The notes under the pieces were generated by a model that was given only the letters and a program-made list of their open reading frames with translations, was not told the DNA's origin and searched no databases. The translations under genes were made by a program, and so were the position numbers. Shown here piece by piece: positions 25,901 through 31,296 of a DNA stretch of 64,000 nucleotides. The number at the start of each line of letters is the position of its first letter. Position 1 is the stretch's first letter. Source of the DNA: Echinarachnius parma. Taxonomy: Eukaryota > Echinodermata > Echinoidea > Clypeasteroida > Echinarachniidae. The DNA lies in contig JBAMJV010008294.1 in NCBI GenBank assembly GCA_037951105.1, forward strand, positions 87,498-151,497, in the 5' to 3' direction.

Positions 25901-28900
25901 AAATTGCTATTTTTGCTATTATTTGTATTGAAAACAGTGTTATCATGTCCTTGTTTTTCTATATAATTTATAAAACTATAAATGACACCTGAATATAGTG
26001 TTATGAATATGATTCAAAGGCTAATTATTTTAGAATATACTCTCAATCTACTCTTGACAATTACTAACCACTAACAAATGTACTTAGTATGTATAGGTAT
26101 ATATATACTAAGTCGATTGTATAGTATGTTGTTAAGACGATAGGATAGGATAGGTTAGAATGATAGGTATAGGATTAGGTGTAGGATAAGGATGTAGGAA
26201 TAGTGTTTGCATGAAGGTAGGGTAGAATTTGTAACACCATCAATCAATCTTTTTTTTTTTAAGTTTTCGTATTGTTGGCTAAAGGTTGGCTCAAGTTTGG
26301 CTAAACGTTGGCCCGATGTCATAAGTAGCCAACTGAAAGGTTGGGCAAGGGTCGGGAAAACGTTGGCCCAACACTTGTACGACGTTGGCTTGTGGGGTTG
26401 GGCCAACGAGGGTCCAGCGGCAAGAATGACGTGGGCCAAACGTCACGTTTTTACGTTGGCCCGACATTGACTTATAAAGTCGTATCAACGTTGGGGTTTA
26501 GTTGGCTCAATGCTGGCTTGACGTCAGAAATAGCAAAATAAAAGGTTGGGCAAACGTTGGCTCAACATCGTAGCAAGACGTTGGCTTATGGGGGTTGGGC
26601 CAACGAGGGCCCAGCGGCAAGAACGACGTGGGCCATACGTCACGTTTTAACGTTGGCCCGACATTGACTTATATAGTCGTATTAACGTTGGGGTTTAGTC
26701 GGCTCAATGTTGGCTTGACGTCAGAAATAGCAAAATAAATGGTTGGGCAAACGTTGGCTCAAAATTGTCAATTGACGTTGGCGTATGGGGGTCGGGCCAA
26801 CAAGGGCCCAGCGACAAGAATGACGTGGGCTAGAGGTCACGTTTTGACGTTGGGCCAACATGACCGCCTACATTGGGCCAACGATGGGCCAACGTATCAT
26901 TGTTATCTGGGAATGAGTCATATCATTCCGGAGTAATATTCAAGTCTTTATTCAAGCTCCAAACCAGTCTCACATACATGTAGTATACAGTATAGATCTC
27001 GGGAGCATGCAGCTGAACACGTGCTAGCCCAGTAAGGGTCTGAGCCAGCAATCCTCCTTAATCCAGGGGCACACATCAATATATAGCTAAACCAGGGTGG
27101 TTTCAATTATACAAGGGAGCTGTTCAGAGAAGGGGAGGGGGTGATTTACTACTGAACACCTGTGCACGTGGTCATCTATCCCATGTGGGGTGGTTTCATT
27201 CAGGGGCTTATAAAAGGGATGTTGTTCAGAGAAGGGGAGGGGTGATTTACTACTGGACACCTGCCATGTACTCGGGGACGGAACATCAAAGGTGTTTGTC
27301 CAGGGAAAGGGATCATCAACATTATTGGGGAGCAGACGGGAAGTCTGGTCTGGGGGATCATGTTGACCATAAAACATTGGGGGGGTACACTAGCTAGGAT
27401 TAAATTACATTTCCGAGGGTCAATGGTCTGAATATATAAGAGGGGCATGTTAGGGTAATATTACTTTTACTAAGAAGGGGGGAGGGGTATTTAGACTACT
27501 AATACATTACACTCATGCGCATGCAATTACACTCGGAGACGCGCGCGTACGCGTCCCGTCAATTAAAAAAAAAAAAAAATAATGCTCAAAACCCTAACCC
27601 GAGTAATTTACTATATGTTTCAGACAATTTTAAGCGTTTCAAAAATTTCCGCGCGTGCGCGTCGGCGCGCGCGTATTTGCGCGCGTAACGCAAATGAACA
27701 GAAAATGGCGTGTTTTTACATTTGCAATCCTTACACATTCCTTAATGCACCCTATCAATTTGAGCCATTCTTGACTCATAATGACGGAGTACGCGCGCGT
27801 CAAAGTCAAAATTACGCGCGCACGCAAAATGGCAAAACAATGTAAAAACATCCTTTTTTATTCGGCCATAACTTTTTGTAAAGTCCACAAACACCAATTC
27901 TATATTAATATTCGGATAGATTATGAGTTGTAGATACGAATTCATACCTCATTTATGCCGAGTAAATGTTATAAAGTCATCATATTGAGGGTTAAAGTTG
28001 AAAATACGAATTTTAACCCATTTTAATCGATTATGAAATCGATCACAGGGGACTTTCAACCATATCTCGCTTATTCTCCATCGATTTTCTCCCAGATTTC
28101 GATATGTTGTAGCTGAAGTTATGCTTTACAGGTGCTGTGGTTTAAATTATCTAATAATATGAATTCAGGAACTATAATGTGTCTCTATACAATTGTGATT
28201 AGTCTGCCACGCGTATTTGCGCTCGTAACGCAAATAAATAGGGAAAATGCCGTTTTTTCACATGTTTTGCAATTCTTATACATCTCTCAACACACCCTAT
28301 CAATTTGAGTCATTGTTGACTCATAATAACGGAGTACGCGCGCGTCAAAGTCAAAATTACGCGTGCATGCAAATTGGCAAAATATGGTAAAAACATCCTT
28401 TTTTTTATTCGGCCATAACTTTTTAAAAAGTCCATAAACACCCAATTTTATTTTAATATTCGGATAGTTGTAGATACGAATTCATACCTCATTTATGCCA
28501 AGTAAATGTTATGACATCATCATATTAGGCGTTGGAAAGTCAATATCATCATATCGTAATTTAAATACGTATAACCTTAATTCGTCAAAAGTGACGAATT
28601 CAACGTCTAGTTATCTTTATAATGCTTATTTTAAAAAAAATGCTCAATGTTGACGAGGTGGTAACAACCCTGAATTTTCTCTAGGAACCATGAAGAACTT
28701 GATTAGCAAAATAAACATCAGACTTATGAATGTGTCCAGGTCTAATACACGACATATAGAACCGGCTACTGGACTAATAAGCTAAACAACACGATAGAAG
28801 AGAAACGAGGAAGCTCCAAGTAATTTTCGTGGAGTTAGACACTTTAATAACAGGTATTCCTTTAATTTCACTAGTCGAATGACAGCTGAAGGGAATGTTT

Positions 28901-29606
28901 ACTATAAATATTCTGTTCAAGAGCTAATAGTTCTTAGGAACACATATATTGCCCTTCGTTTCATCATAATCATTGCGTCTGTTATGGCAAATGTATTTGT
29001 TAATAATTGTATTTGGTATATTATATCTTATTGTGTTCTCAGGATTTGGAAGTAGGATACGAGGAGATAAATGATGCATTCCGTGGGACCATCCGCAATT
29101 TAGTGGTAAGTACAACTGTTGCATTAATGAAACATATTATGAAAATCAAAATGTATGTTCTAGAATACAGCACTGATGTAATTGTCATTGGTAACATAAC
29201 TTCATTGTTGTTGTAGTGTGTTGGTTATGTGGAAGCAAATTCTCATTTTAAAAACTATGCAACTAAACCTAACAGTTAACCGTGACTTCGAATATGAGAC
29301 AGTGTTTTATTTACCAATTTCCAGCGGTAATTTGGTGGGCCATTTATTAACTCTATGGGCCTTGTACAATCTTTTAGGAAACAGGTTAAGAGTGATTCTC
29401 TCTGTCACCAAAGCATTATAATAGCAAAGATATGTAAATAATTCATGCATGCAAGTAGCCTTCTTATCTAGTCCCGTTTTCTTTTAATGTCATTCTCATT
29501 GAAACAGAAGAGCAACGTGAATGAACACGATCCTGCGACATATAACGGCAGGATACTGCCAGATTATCCGCCGACCGGAGAAACGGTTCTTGATACTTCG
29601 CTCTAG
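1852..29606 (+). CDS. Ig-superfamily type I membrane receptor, nine exons, ITIM-like tail
   Basis: The assembled gene joins 1852-1909, 2516-2842, 5241-5576, 12454-12735, 13244-13549, 14244-14390, 14704-15065, 29043-29105 and 29508-29606. Every junction has GT-AG borders and matching phase (1-1 through the Ig and TM exons, then 1-0, 0-0, 0-stop). The total is 1,980 nt, or 659 aa. Order: signal peptide (1-20), Ig1 (21-128), Ig2 (129-240), Ig3 (241-334), Ig4 (335-436), stalk and transmembrane segment (437-485), cytoplasmic tail (486-659). Many NxS/T sites fit an extracellular, glycosylated part. The tail has V-G-Y-E-E-I at 610-615 and ends T-S-L. Consecutive phase 1 Ig exons are standard for the Ig superfamily. 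Family traits imply adhesion or immune-type signalling at the cell surface. The ligand and orthology are unknown, so no symbol is given. The first exon and the far tail exons are the least certain parts. Confidence 0.8.
2516..2842 (+). CDS. Exon 2: Ig domain 1
   Basis: The acceptor is TGCAG at 2515 and the donor is GTGAGT at 2843; phase 1-1. This is a textbook V/I-type Ig fold: first Cys in HLDCNY, core Trp in SISWTF, and the F-strand motif D-D-A-G-N-Y-T-C. These are residues C46, W60 and C110 of the assembled protein. A second CAG at 2523 could act as an alternative acceptor but would change the phase. This is the most canonical of the four Ig domains. Confidence 0.88.
2843..5240 (+). other. 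Intron 2, no gene seen
   Basis: This is a 2.4-kb AT-rich intron between the Ig1 and Ig2 exons. I see no exon with matching phase and Ig hallmarks and no clear mobile element, although a TTAAAGGGAATGTCC block near 4446 resembles the TTAAAGGG starts of the MITEs elsewhere in the window. Confidence 0.5.
5241..5576 (+). CDS. Exon 3: Ig-like domain 2 (divergent)
   Basis: The acceptor is TTTAG at 5240 and the donor is GTAAGT at 5577; phase 1-1. It encodes a degenerate Ig-like domain with Cys in SFVCSAD, Trp in LTWTTED and a later L-R-L-T-C strand, but without the usual D-x-G-x-Y motif. It is rich in N-glycosylation sites near its end (NGT, NKS, NKT). Its place in the phase 1 exon series supports the call more than its sequence does. 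Confidence 0.78.
6051..6945 (+). pseudogene. LINE ORF1: coiled coil plus RRM-like domain, broken
   Basis: ATG at 6051 begins a Lys-rich start that stops at TGA 6108. A shifted frame continues (RRKRFPSPESSGSETDQ) to about 6290. A third frame gives a coiled-coil-like stretch (EIGALEKKVTDMR), a TAG at 6412, then the core E-Q-Y-S-R-R-N-C-L-R-I-Y-G-L-P-E. That core matches the conserved start of L1-type ORF1 RRM (Transposase_22-like) domains, and the frame ends at 6945. The protein normally coats the element's RNA. Two frameshifts and one stop disable it. Confidence 0.8.
6997..8458 (+). pseudogene. LINE ORF2 N-part: PHD-like finger and APE endonuclease
   Basis: ATG at 6997 opens a PHD-like finger (CLICRKEV, SCVTCNKLAHFKC, NWTC) that ends at a frameshift near 7220. 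The endonuclease continues in another frame to a stop near 8456. APE motifs are visible in order: IAHLNVCSL (Asn), SLCETRLDES (Glu), GGGIITYI, YRPP, MGDLNCD (Asp/Asn), TLIDVLF and LSDHYMIV (Asp-His). This is the target-nicking enzyme of non-LTR retrotransposition. The stop between endonuclease and RT breaks the polyprotein. Confidence 0.87.
9256..9783. mobile_element. Insert of about 530 bp inside the LINE RT
   Basis: It splits the RT between the L-N-D-I codons and the segment leading to YADD. The 6-mer GATATA occurs immediately before the insert (9250-9255) and at its far end (9778-9783), consistent with a target-site duplication. The insert has no ORF match and no clear TIRs. It contains a perfect 26-bp palindrome at 9668-9693 and a GGCC-rich block. 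The element type is unknown. Confidence 0.68.
9668..9693. repeat. Perfect 26-bp palindrome
   Basis: The sequence is self-complementary over its whole length, with 13-base arms (TTTGGTGGCCCGA and its exact complement). It lies inside the insert that interrupts the LINE reverse transcriptase. Confidence 0.9.
10951..12453 (+). other. Rest of intron 3, no gene seen
   Basis: This AT-rich stretch lies between the LINE tail and the Ig3 exon. I see no supported exon, RNA gene or repeat boundary in it. Confidence 0.45.
12454..12735 (+). CDS. Exon 4: Ig domain 3
   Basis: The acceptor is CTCCAG at 12453 and the donor is GTAAGA at 12736; phase 1-1. The frame is open from the acceptor, reading PPTITSNIQ and onward. 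Ig hallmarks are Cys in LNCSLP, Trp in LQWSKH and the strand E-V-G-H-A-G-I-Y-N-C. It starts with a Pro-rich linker typical of the beginning of an I/C2-type domain. Several NxS/T sites are present. Confidence 0.87.
12909..12930. repeat. Poly(C) tract in intron 4
   Basis: An uninterrupted run of about 22 C lies between the Ig3 and Ig4 exons. Similar C or G homopolymers recur at 33938, 34610-34655, 39121, 43444, 53669, 55983, 59691 and 62551. Confidence 0.9.
13244..13549 (+). CDS. Exon 5: Ig domain 4
   Basis: The acceptor is TTAAAG at 13243, after a T-rich tract, and the donor is GTAATT at 13550; phase 1-1. The Ig hallmarks are Cys in LFCLINSYP, Trp in VTWTD, and N-L-G-N-I-S-C-V-A-R-N in place of the usual D-x-G-x-Y-x-C. 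The NHVGE-type turn after the second Cys is common in I-set domains. This is the membrane-proximal Ig domain. Confidence 0.85.
13836..14145 (-). mobile_element. Truncated retroelement 3' end in intron 5
   Basis: It opens with (TTCAA)5 followed by ATTTGGTTTATTAAAAA. Read on the minus strand this is a TTTAATAAACC-type 3' end followed by an (AATTG)n tail, the layout of a 5'-truncated LINE or SINE. The other boundary is unclear. No ORF is recognised. Confidence 0.5.
14244..14390 (+). CDS. Exon 6: stalk and transmembrane segment
   Basis: The acceptor is ACCAG at 14243 and the donor is GTAAGT at 14391; phase 1-1. An acidic stalk (TELQEDD) is followed by roughly 24 hydrophobic residues (VVTITIGIGVLCLYLVFVFF), then R-L-I-I-N-I-K as a positively charged stop-transfer. 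This sets the topology: Ig domains outside, C-terminus inside. Confidence 0.87.
14704..15065 (+). CDS. Exon 7: cytoplasmic tail, membrane-proximal part
   Basis: The acceptor TTTTGAAG at 14703 restores the frame from exon 6 (phase 1). The nearby CGCAG at 14710 would not. The donor is GTAAGC at 15066, phase 0. The product is a roughly 120-residue Ser-, Asn-, Gln- and Arg-rich segment of low complexity, with a basophilic site SRHASMDS and a Pro-rich stretch near PVIPHVPANPSS. I recognise no folded domain. It likely acts as a disordered signalling tail. Confidence 0.72.
15066..15525 (+). other. Start of intron 7, no element seen
   Basis: AT-rich intron sequence between the exon 7 donor and the first MITE. 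Nothing further is recognised. Confidence 0.45.
17092..17122. repeat. 14-bp-arm palindrome at 5' end of the Helentron-like element
   Basis: TAGGTTATACGTAT and its exact complement are separated by ATC. The right arm carries the TACGTATAACC motif that recurs next to the 3' hairpin at 28567-28576. Confidence 0.85.
17464..17805 (-). repeat. Direct repeat R1a, LTR-like
   Basis: 342 bp, nearly identical to 26912-27358 but lacking an internal block of about 105 bp. Read on the minus strand it has a TATA-like stretch, then GAATAAAGACTTGAATATT (a polyadenylation-like signal) close to its end, a U3-R-U5-like arrangement. TG...CA ends, a primer-binding site and gag/pol are not seen, so the LTR identity is only suggested. 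Confidence 0.55.
18248..18495 (+). repeat. Minisatellite, about four diverged units
   Basis: The block TGTAACTTGGCTAGGGTTAC followed by A(T/C)AAATTGT(G/A)AA(T/C)ACAGT recurs four times at irregular spacing (starts near 18252, 18298, 18401 and 18447). The surrounding repeat GCAACGGG(T/A)GCGCT appears three times between 17850 and 18515. Confidence 0.7.
19029..19555 (+). repeat. Left outer arm, ~200-bp units
   Basis: About 2.5 units with a 200-bp period, each containing GGGCCAACGT(T/C)AAAACGTGAC, CCCACGTCATTCTTGCCGCT and TTTATTTTGCTATTT. The block is inverted and highly similar at 26270-26911. Confidence 0.88.
19556..20990 (+). repeat. Forward tandem array, about 12 units of ~120 bp
   Basis: Each unit reads roughly TTGCCTACCGTCGAAATGTG, TTTGACGTCA(G/A)CTAGCC, AACCAATATC(C/G)AACG, CTCATTGACCGAATGTTGTA and GTAGGCGAAACGTTGG in order. 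Eleven of about 12 units keep the 8-bp palindrome TGACGTCA. Units differ by scattered substitutions, so the array is not freshly amplified. Confidence 0.9.
20991..21186. repeat. Spacer at the centre of the inverted arrays
   Basis: About 200 bp separates the forward and reverse arrays. It contains several AACGTTAAGCCAACGTTG-type pieces and TATAGTCGTATAGTCTATAGTC. It marks the symmetry point of the palindrome. Confidence 0.75.
21187..23200 (-). repeat. Reverse tandem array, about 16 units of ~120 bp
   Basis: Inverted version of the 19556-20990 units: AACGTTTCGCCTACTACAAC, TTCGGTCAATGAGCGACGTT, GATATTGGTTGGCTAG, (C/T)TGACGTCAAACCAAC and ACAACCACATTTCGACGG follow one another at ~120-bp steps. 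It has more units than the forward array, so part is unpaired in a hairpin. Confidence 0.9.
23201..24596. other. Interior of the foldback element, no gene
   Basis: Positions 23410-23720 are rich in AACGTTT/AAACGTT motifs (a different CpG-containing repeat). Positions 23805-24010 contain TTTATATAGCGCC and TTGTCTTGCTTAATTAAGGAC, which look like a short interspersed element fragment. I see no coding sequence. Confidence 0.45.
24601..25180 (+). mobile_element. MITE family A, copy inside the foldback element
   Basis: It is flanked by TTAA on both sides (24597-24600, 25181-25184). The left TIR region AGTTGAGTTTTGGTA and right TTACCAAAACTCAACTATCC are complementary. The interior shares the GGGCGCTACA, TTTGATCAAAAT, CTTAGTCGTTTG and GAGCATGGTGGAG blocks of the family. 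Confidence 0.82.
25185..26269. other. Interior of the foldback element, second part
   Basis: AT-rich, no gene. A lone patch of ACGTTGGGCCAACGTTGGCC at 25818-25840 matches the core motif of the arrays. Positions 26090-26200 are rich in TATAGG/GATAGG. Confidence 0.45.
26270..26911 (-). repeat. Right outer arm, ~200-bp units
   Basis: About three units in inverted orientation relative to 19029-19555, ending with the terminal CATTGTTATCTGGG. Blocks such as AGCGGCAAGAATGACGTGGG and AAATAGCAAAATAAA match the left arm's complement. Confidence 0.88.
26912..27358 (-). repeat. Direct repeat R1b, LTR-like, longer copy
   Basis: It abuts the terminus of the 7.9-kb foldback with no gap. It matches 17464-17805 and has an extra block of about 105 bp because GAGAAGGGGAGGGG(G)TGATT and its surroundings occur twice. 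The extra block brings GGGCTTATAAAAGGG on the + strand. Confidence 0.6.
27655..28555 (+). repeat. Two-copy tandem repeat, ~541-bp period, CpG-rich motifs
   Basis: GCGTATTTGCG(C/T)... near 27671 and 28212 starts two diverged copies. Shared blocks include CACCCTATCAATTTGAG, GGAGTACGCGCGCGTCAAAG, TCGGCCATAACTTTTT and TACGAATTCATACCTCATTT. The CGCGCG runs stand out in an AT-rich background. It forms the 3' part of the Helentron-like element. Confidence 0.78.
28579..28610 (+). repeat. 3' hairpin and CTAG terminus
   Basis: AATTCGTCA, loop AAAG, TGACGAATT (perfect 9-bp stem), then CAACGT and CTAG. The host sequence resumes with TTATC. Confidence 0.75.
29043..29105 (+). CDS. Exon 8: 63-nt tyrosine-motif exon
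   Basis: The acceptor is TTCTCAG at 29042 and the donor is GTAAGT at 29106. The exon is exactly 21 codons, phase 0-0, reading DLEVGYEEINDAF and onward. V-G-Y-E-E-I fits the ITIM consensus (V/I/L/S-x-Y-x-x-I/V/L), and Y-E-E-I is the classic preferred Src-family SH2 ligand. Phase 0 at both ends means it could be skipped without a frameshift. It is joined to exon 7 across a 14-kb intron on phase and content alone. Confidence 0.65.
29508..29606 (+). CDS. Exon 9: C-terminal exon with stop codon
   Basis: A CAGAAG tandem acceptor (NAGNAG) ends at 29507 or 29510; both keep the frame and differ by one Lys. The exon encodes 32 residues (KSNVNEHDPATYNGRILPDY and onward) and ends D-T-S-L before TAG at 29604-29606. 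T-S-L fits the class I PDZ ligand pattern S/T-x-hydrophobic. Two more tyrosines (Y639, Y647) lie here, the latter in a P-D-Y-P-P context. Confidence 0.65.
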   Translation, partial: KSNVNEHDPATYNGRILPDYPPTGETVLDTSL

Positions 29607-30070
29607 AAATGTATGACCAGCTCGATTTGATTCCTAGACCAATGTGAAATAGTTTGTAACACCAGGGATATCCCTGGTAGCACATAAGAGATTAAAAAGA
29701 ACAAATAATCGAATTTCGCATATATATCAGAGAATATGTAAGAATAGCGCATAGAGATGAAGGTAACACATTTTATTAGACTGTGAGCGCACTGTCGCCA
29801 CAGTGTGACATTGCATGCGTTCACAGTGTGTATCAAAGTAAATCTCGCAACCCTCGAAACAGTCCGGAAATCATTAAAACGATATCTCATAGAGAATAAT
29901 GTTGAATGATTCGGCATAAAACAATGTAGATATATAATCGCACAGTCACTTCTGTACATATTGTAACTTGTAAGTACGCTTGGTAAAAAAATTCCATTTA
30001 ATTTCAAAATAGTGCGATCATCAATTTCACACTTTGTTAACACTGAAAACGCTACAACTTAACCAAGTAA
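29607..30070 (+). other. Region after the receptor stop codon
   Basis: Probable 3' UTR and flank of the receptor gene. It contains the inverted pair GGGATATCCC near 29665. No perfect AATAAA lies close to the stop; the first clear one downstream is near 31038. The transcript end is not resolved. Confidence 0.4.
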
Positions 30071-30500
30071 GGCCGGATGCAATTATGCCCCCCGTCTCCG
30101 CGATTTTTCGATTGCTCCGTAACACGTATAGATGACGCACCGCCGCTTCGAGTAATTATTTGTTTTCAAGTCATGCGCATCTTTTAAAACAAAAATGCAA
30201 ATTTTCATGATTTCTGTAAAAAAAACATGGAAATTTAATGTTTCCTAAAGAGAGAAAAAACATTGGTTATTTTGTCTTGTTTTAATTGTGGGTGTTTGTT
30301 ATTAGTTTCAAAATAGTTGAATTATAGTAAGAAATATAATAATACTACAAAAACAATGAAATACCTCAGTTAAAAACAAAAAGAAATTCAAAGAAATGAC
30401 CTGGCTCTTACAAATGTGTTTGGTGTATTATTATTCCAAATTACCCTAAGAATAATAACCATAAATATGCAAATGACTGAGTAACAACAAAATTACTAGC
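30071..30500 (-). mobile_element. MITE family E, truncated copy
   Basis: Opposite in orientation to 33904-34668, sharing GGCCGG...ATTATGCCCCCC, GATGACGC(A/G)CCGC, GCGCAT and GAGCCAGG/CCTGGCTC. Only the end matching the right terminus of the full copy is present. Confidence 0.6.
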
Positions 30501-30889
30501 CGTATTAAAGCATACAAGTTCGACTACATAATGGGGTGATATGTCTACAAAGAAATACACTTATATATTTATATACAAACAACAGAACATCGGGCAGTGA
30601 GATCGTTATACCTTGGAAATAATGATCAATTATAACTAAATCACTCAATACTGTTTGCCTTATTTGACAAAAAAATGTGCTTACAATGAAACTATCACTG
30701 ACGCCGCTTTCTTAATAGGTTTTTTGTATACTCTCAAGGAAGTGTTTCTATACTGATTGTATATACAAATATAAGTTTAATTGGAATTGTTCAGTACGTG
30801 TGTGTATGTTTAAGAGGTATGCATTCATATGATTATGCTTACTGTCTGTCTTTCTCAAACTCTGACTCAGTTATTGCCATTGTAATTTT

Positions 30890-30982
30890 GTATCAATATA
30901 TACGTGTTGTTTAAATCTGTATTTGTATGCTTTGGCTAGTTTGTAAAGAGTGTGGAATACAATATGAATTGAATTGAATAGT
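30890..30982 (+). repeat. Possible retroelement 3' tail with GAATT repeats
   Basis: GGAATACAATATGAATTGAATTGAATAG ends an AT-rich stretch, resembling the (AATTG)n tail seen inverted at 13836. Upstream boundary and identity are unknown. Confidence 0.35.
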
Positions 30983-31296
30983 GGAATTTACAAAACTACA
31001 CTCAGATTGTGAGTTTAATACATTTCCCAACTATTTGAATAAACACATAATATACCATGCTATTGTATTATTCCATGCACTATGAAAGTAGAGTGAAAGG
31101 AGAGTTCCGACCGTATCAACATGCATGCTTCTGTTGTACTCGAATCCAAACTTGCGTACATGGATTTGGTATATAACTATTGGAATATAATATGTTTTTG
31201 TTTATGCTTGTAATGCATAACAAACCTATTCGTAGAGAAAACTGCTAATGACTACTCGCCTGAATGTAACATAATATGAGCACATCACTGTTTATA

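Larger units (their letters stand above)
19029..26911. mobile_element. 7.9-kb foldback element built of inverted tandem arrays
   Basis: It starts CCCAGATAACAATG and ends with the exact complement CATTGTTATCTGGG. The outer arms (19029-19555 and about 26270-26911) are inverted copies of each other. Inside are a forward tandem array, a short spacer and an inverted tandem array, then 3 kb of non-repeat sequence holding a MITE. No ORF of interest exists, so it is non-autonomous. Foldback elements with tandem-repeat arms (Drosophila FB, sea urchin TU) are the nearest known analogues. No clear target duplication is seen at the two ends. Confidence 0.75.
17092..28610 (+). mobile_element. Helentron-like 11.5-kb insertion (non-autonomous)
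   Basis: The 5' end carries AGGTTATACGTAT (17093-17105). The 3' end carries its complement ATACGTATAACCT (28565-28577), then a perfect 9-bp stem with a 4-base loop (28579-28600), six bases, and CTAG at 28607-28610 followed by TT. Subterminal inverted repeats, a 3' stem-loop, a CTRR end and a T-rich target are traits of Helentron/HINE elements (established knowledge). No Rep/helicase ORF is present. Much of the interior is later insertions. The exact 5' boundary is ambiguous by a few bases because host and element share TTA. Confidence 0.6.
15810..28776. mobile_element. Foldback element X, right arm itself interrupted
   Basis: It is inserted in the MITE C copy. The ends are TAGTCCAGTAG (15810-15820) and its exact complement CTACTGGACTA (28766-28776), flanked by ATA on both sides (15807-15809, 28777-28779). 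The main body 15855-17096 is one long imperfect inverted repeat with arms of about 600 bp centred near 16470. Mirrored blocks are GGTCAGAGGTCATTT, CCAAGATGGCTGCCCCTAAT, CACCTTGGCAACA, TTGCATAT and ACAAGTAATAC. The right arm breaks near 17092 and resumes at 28611 with TTATCTTTATA, the mirror of TATAAAGATAA at 15844-15854. Confidence 0.78.
15530..28861 (+). mobile_element. MITE family C, copy 2, split by nested insertions
   Basis: The left part is 15530-15809, starting AGGTACACCTGTAAAGTGTC after TTAA at 15526-15529. The right part is 28780-28861, ending GGTATTCCT before TTAA at 28862-28865. The break falls at CCATA/AGCTAA, which is continuous in the copy at 32363. The two parts together are about 362 bp, against 372 bp for the intact copy at 737. 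This 0.36-kb MITE has therefore been stretched over 13.3 kb by insertions. Confidence 0.8.

Noticed and set aside
17464-27358. A complete LTR retrotransposon with R1 as its LTRs
   Set aside because: No gag, protease, RT or integrase, no primer-binding site next to R1b, and no TG...CA ends. The interior is a foldback element and other repeats.
17500-27448. Overlapping open frames in both R1 repeats (for example MLMIPFPGQTPLM...)
   Set aside because: They occur on both strands of the LTR-like repeat with no family resemblance. The repeat is better explained as non-coding.
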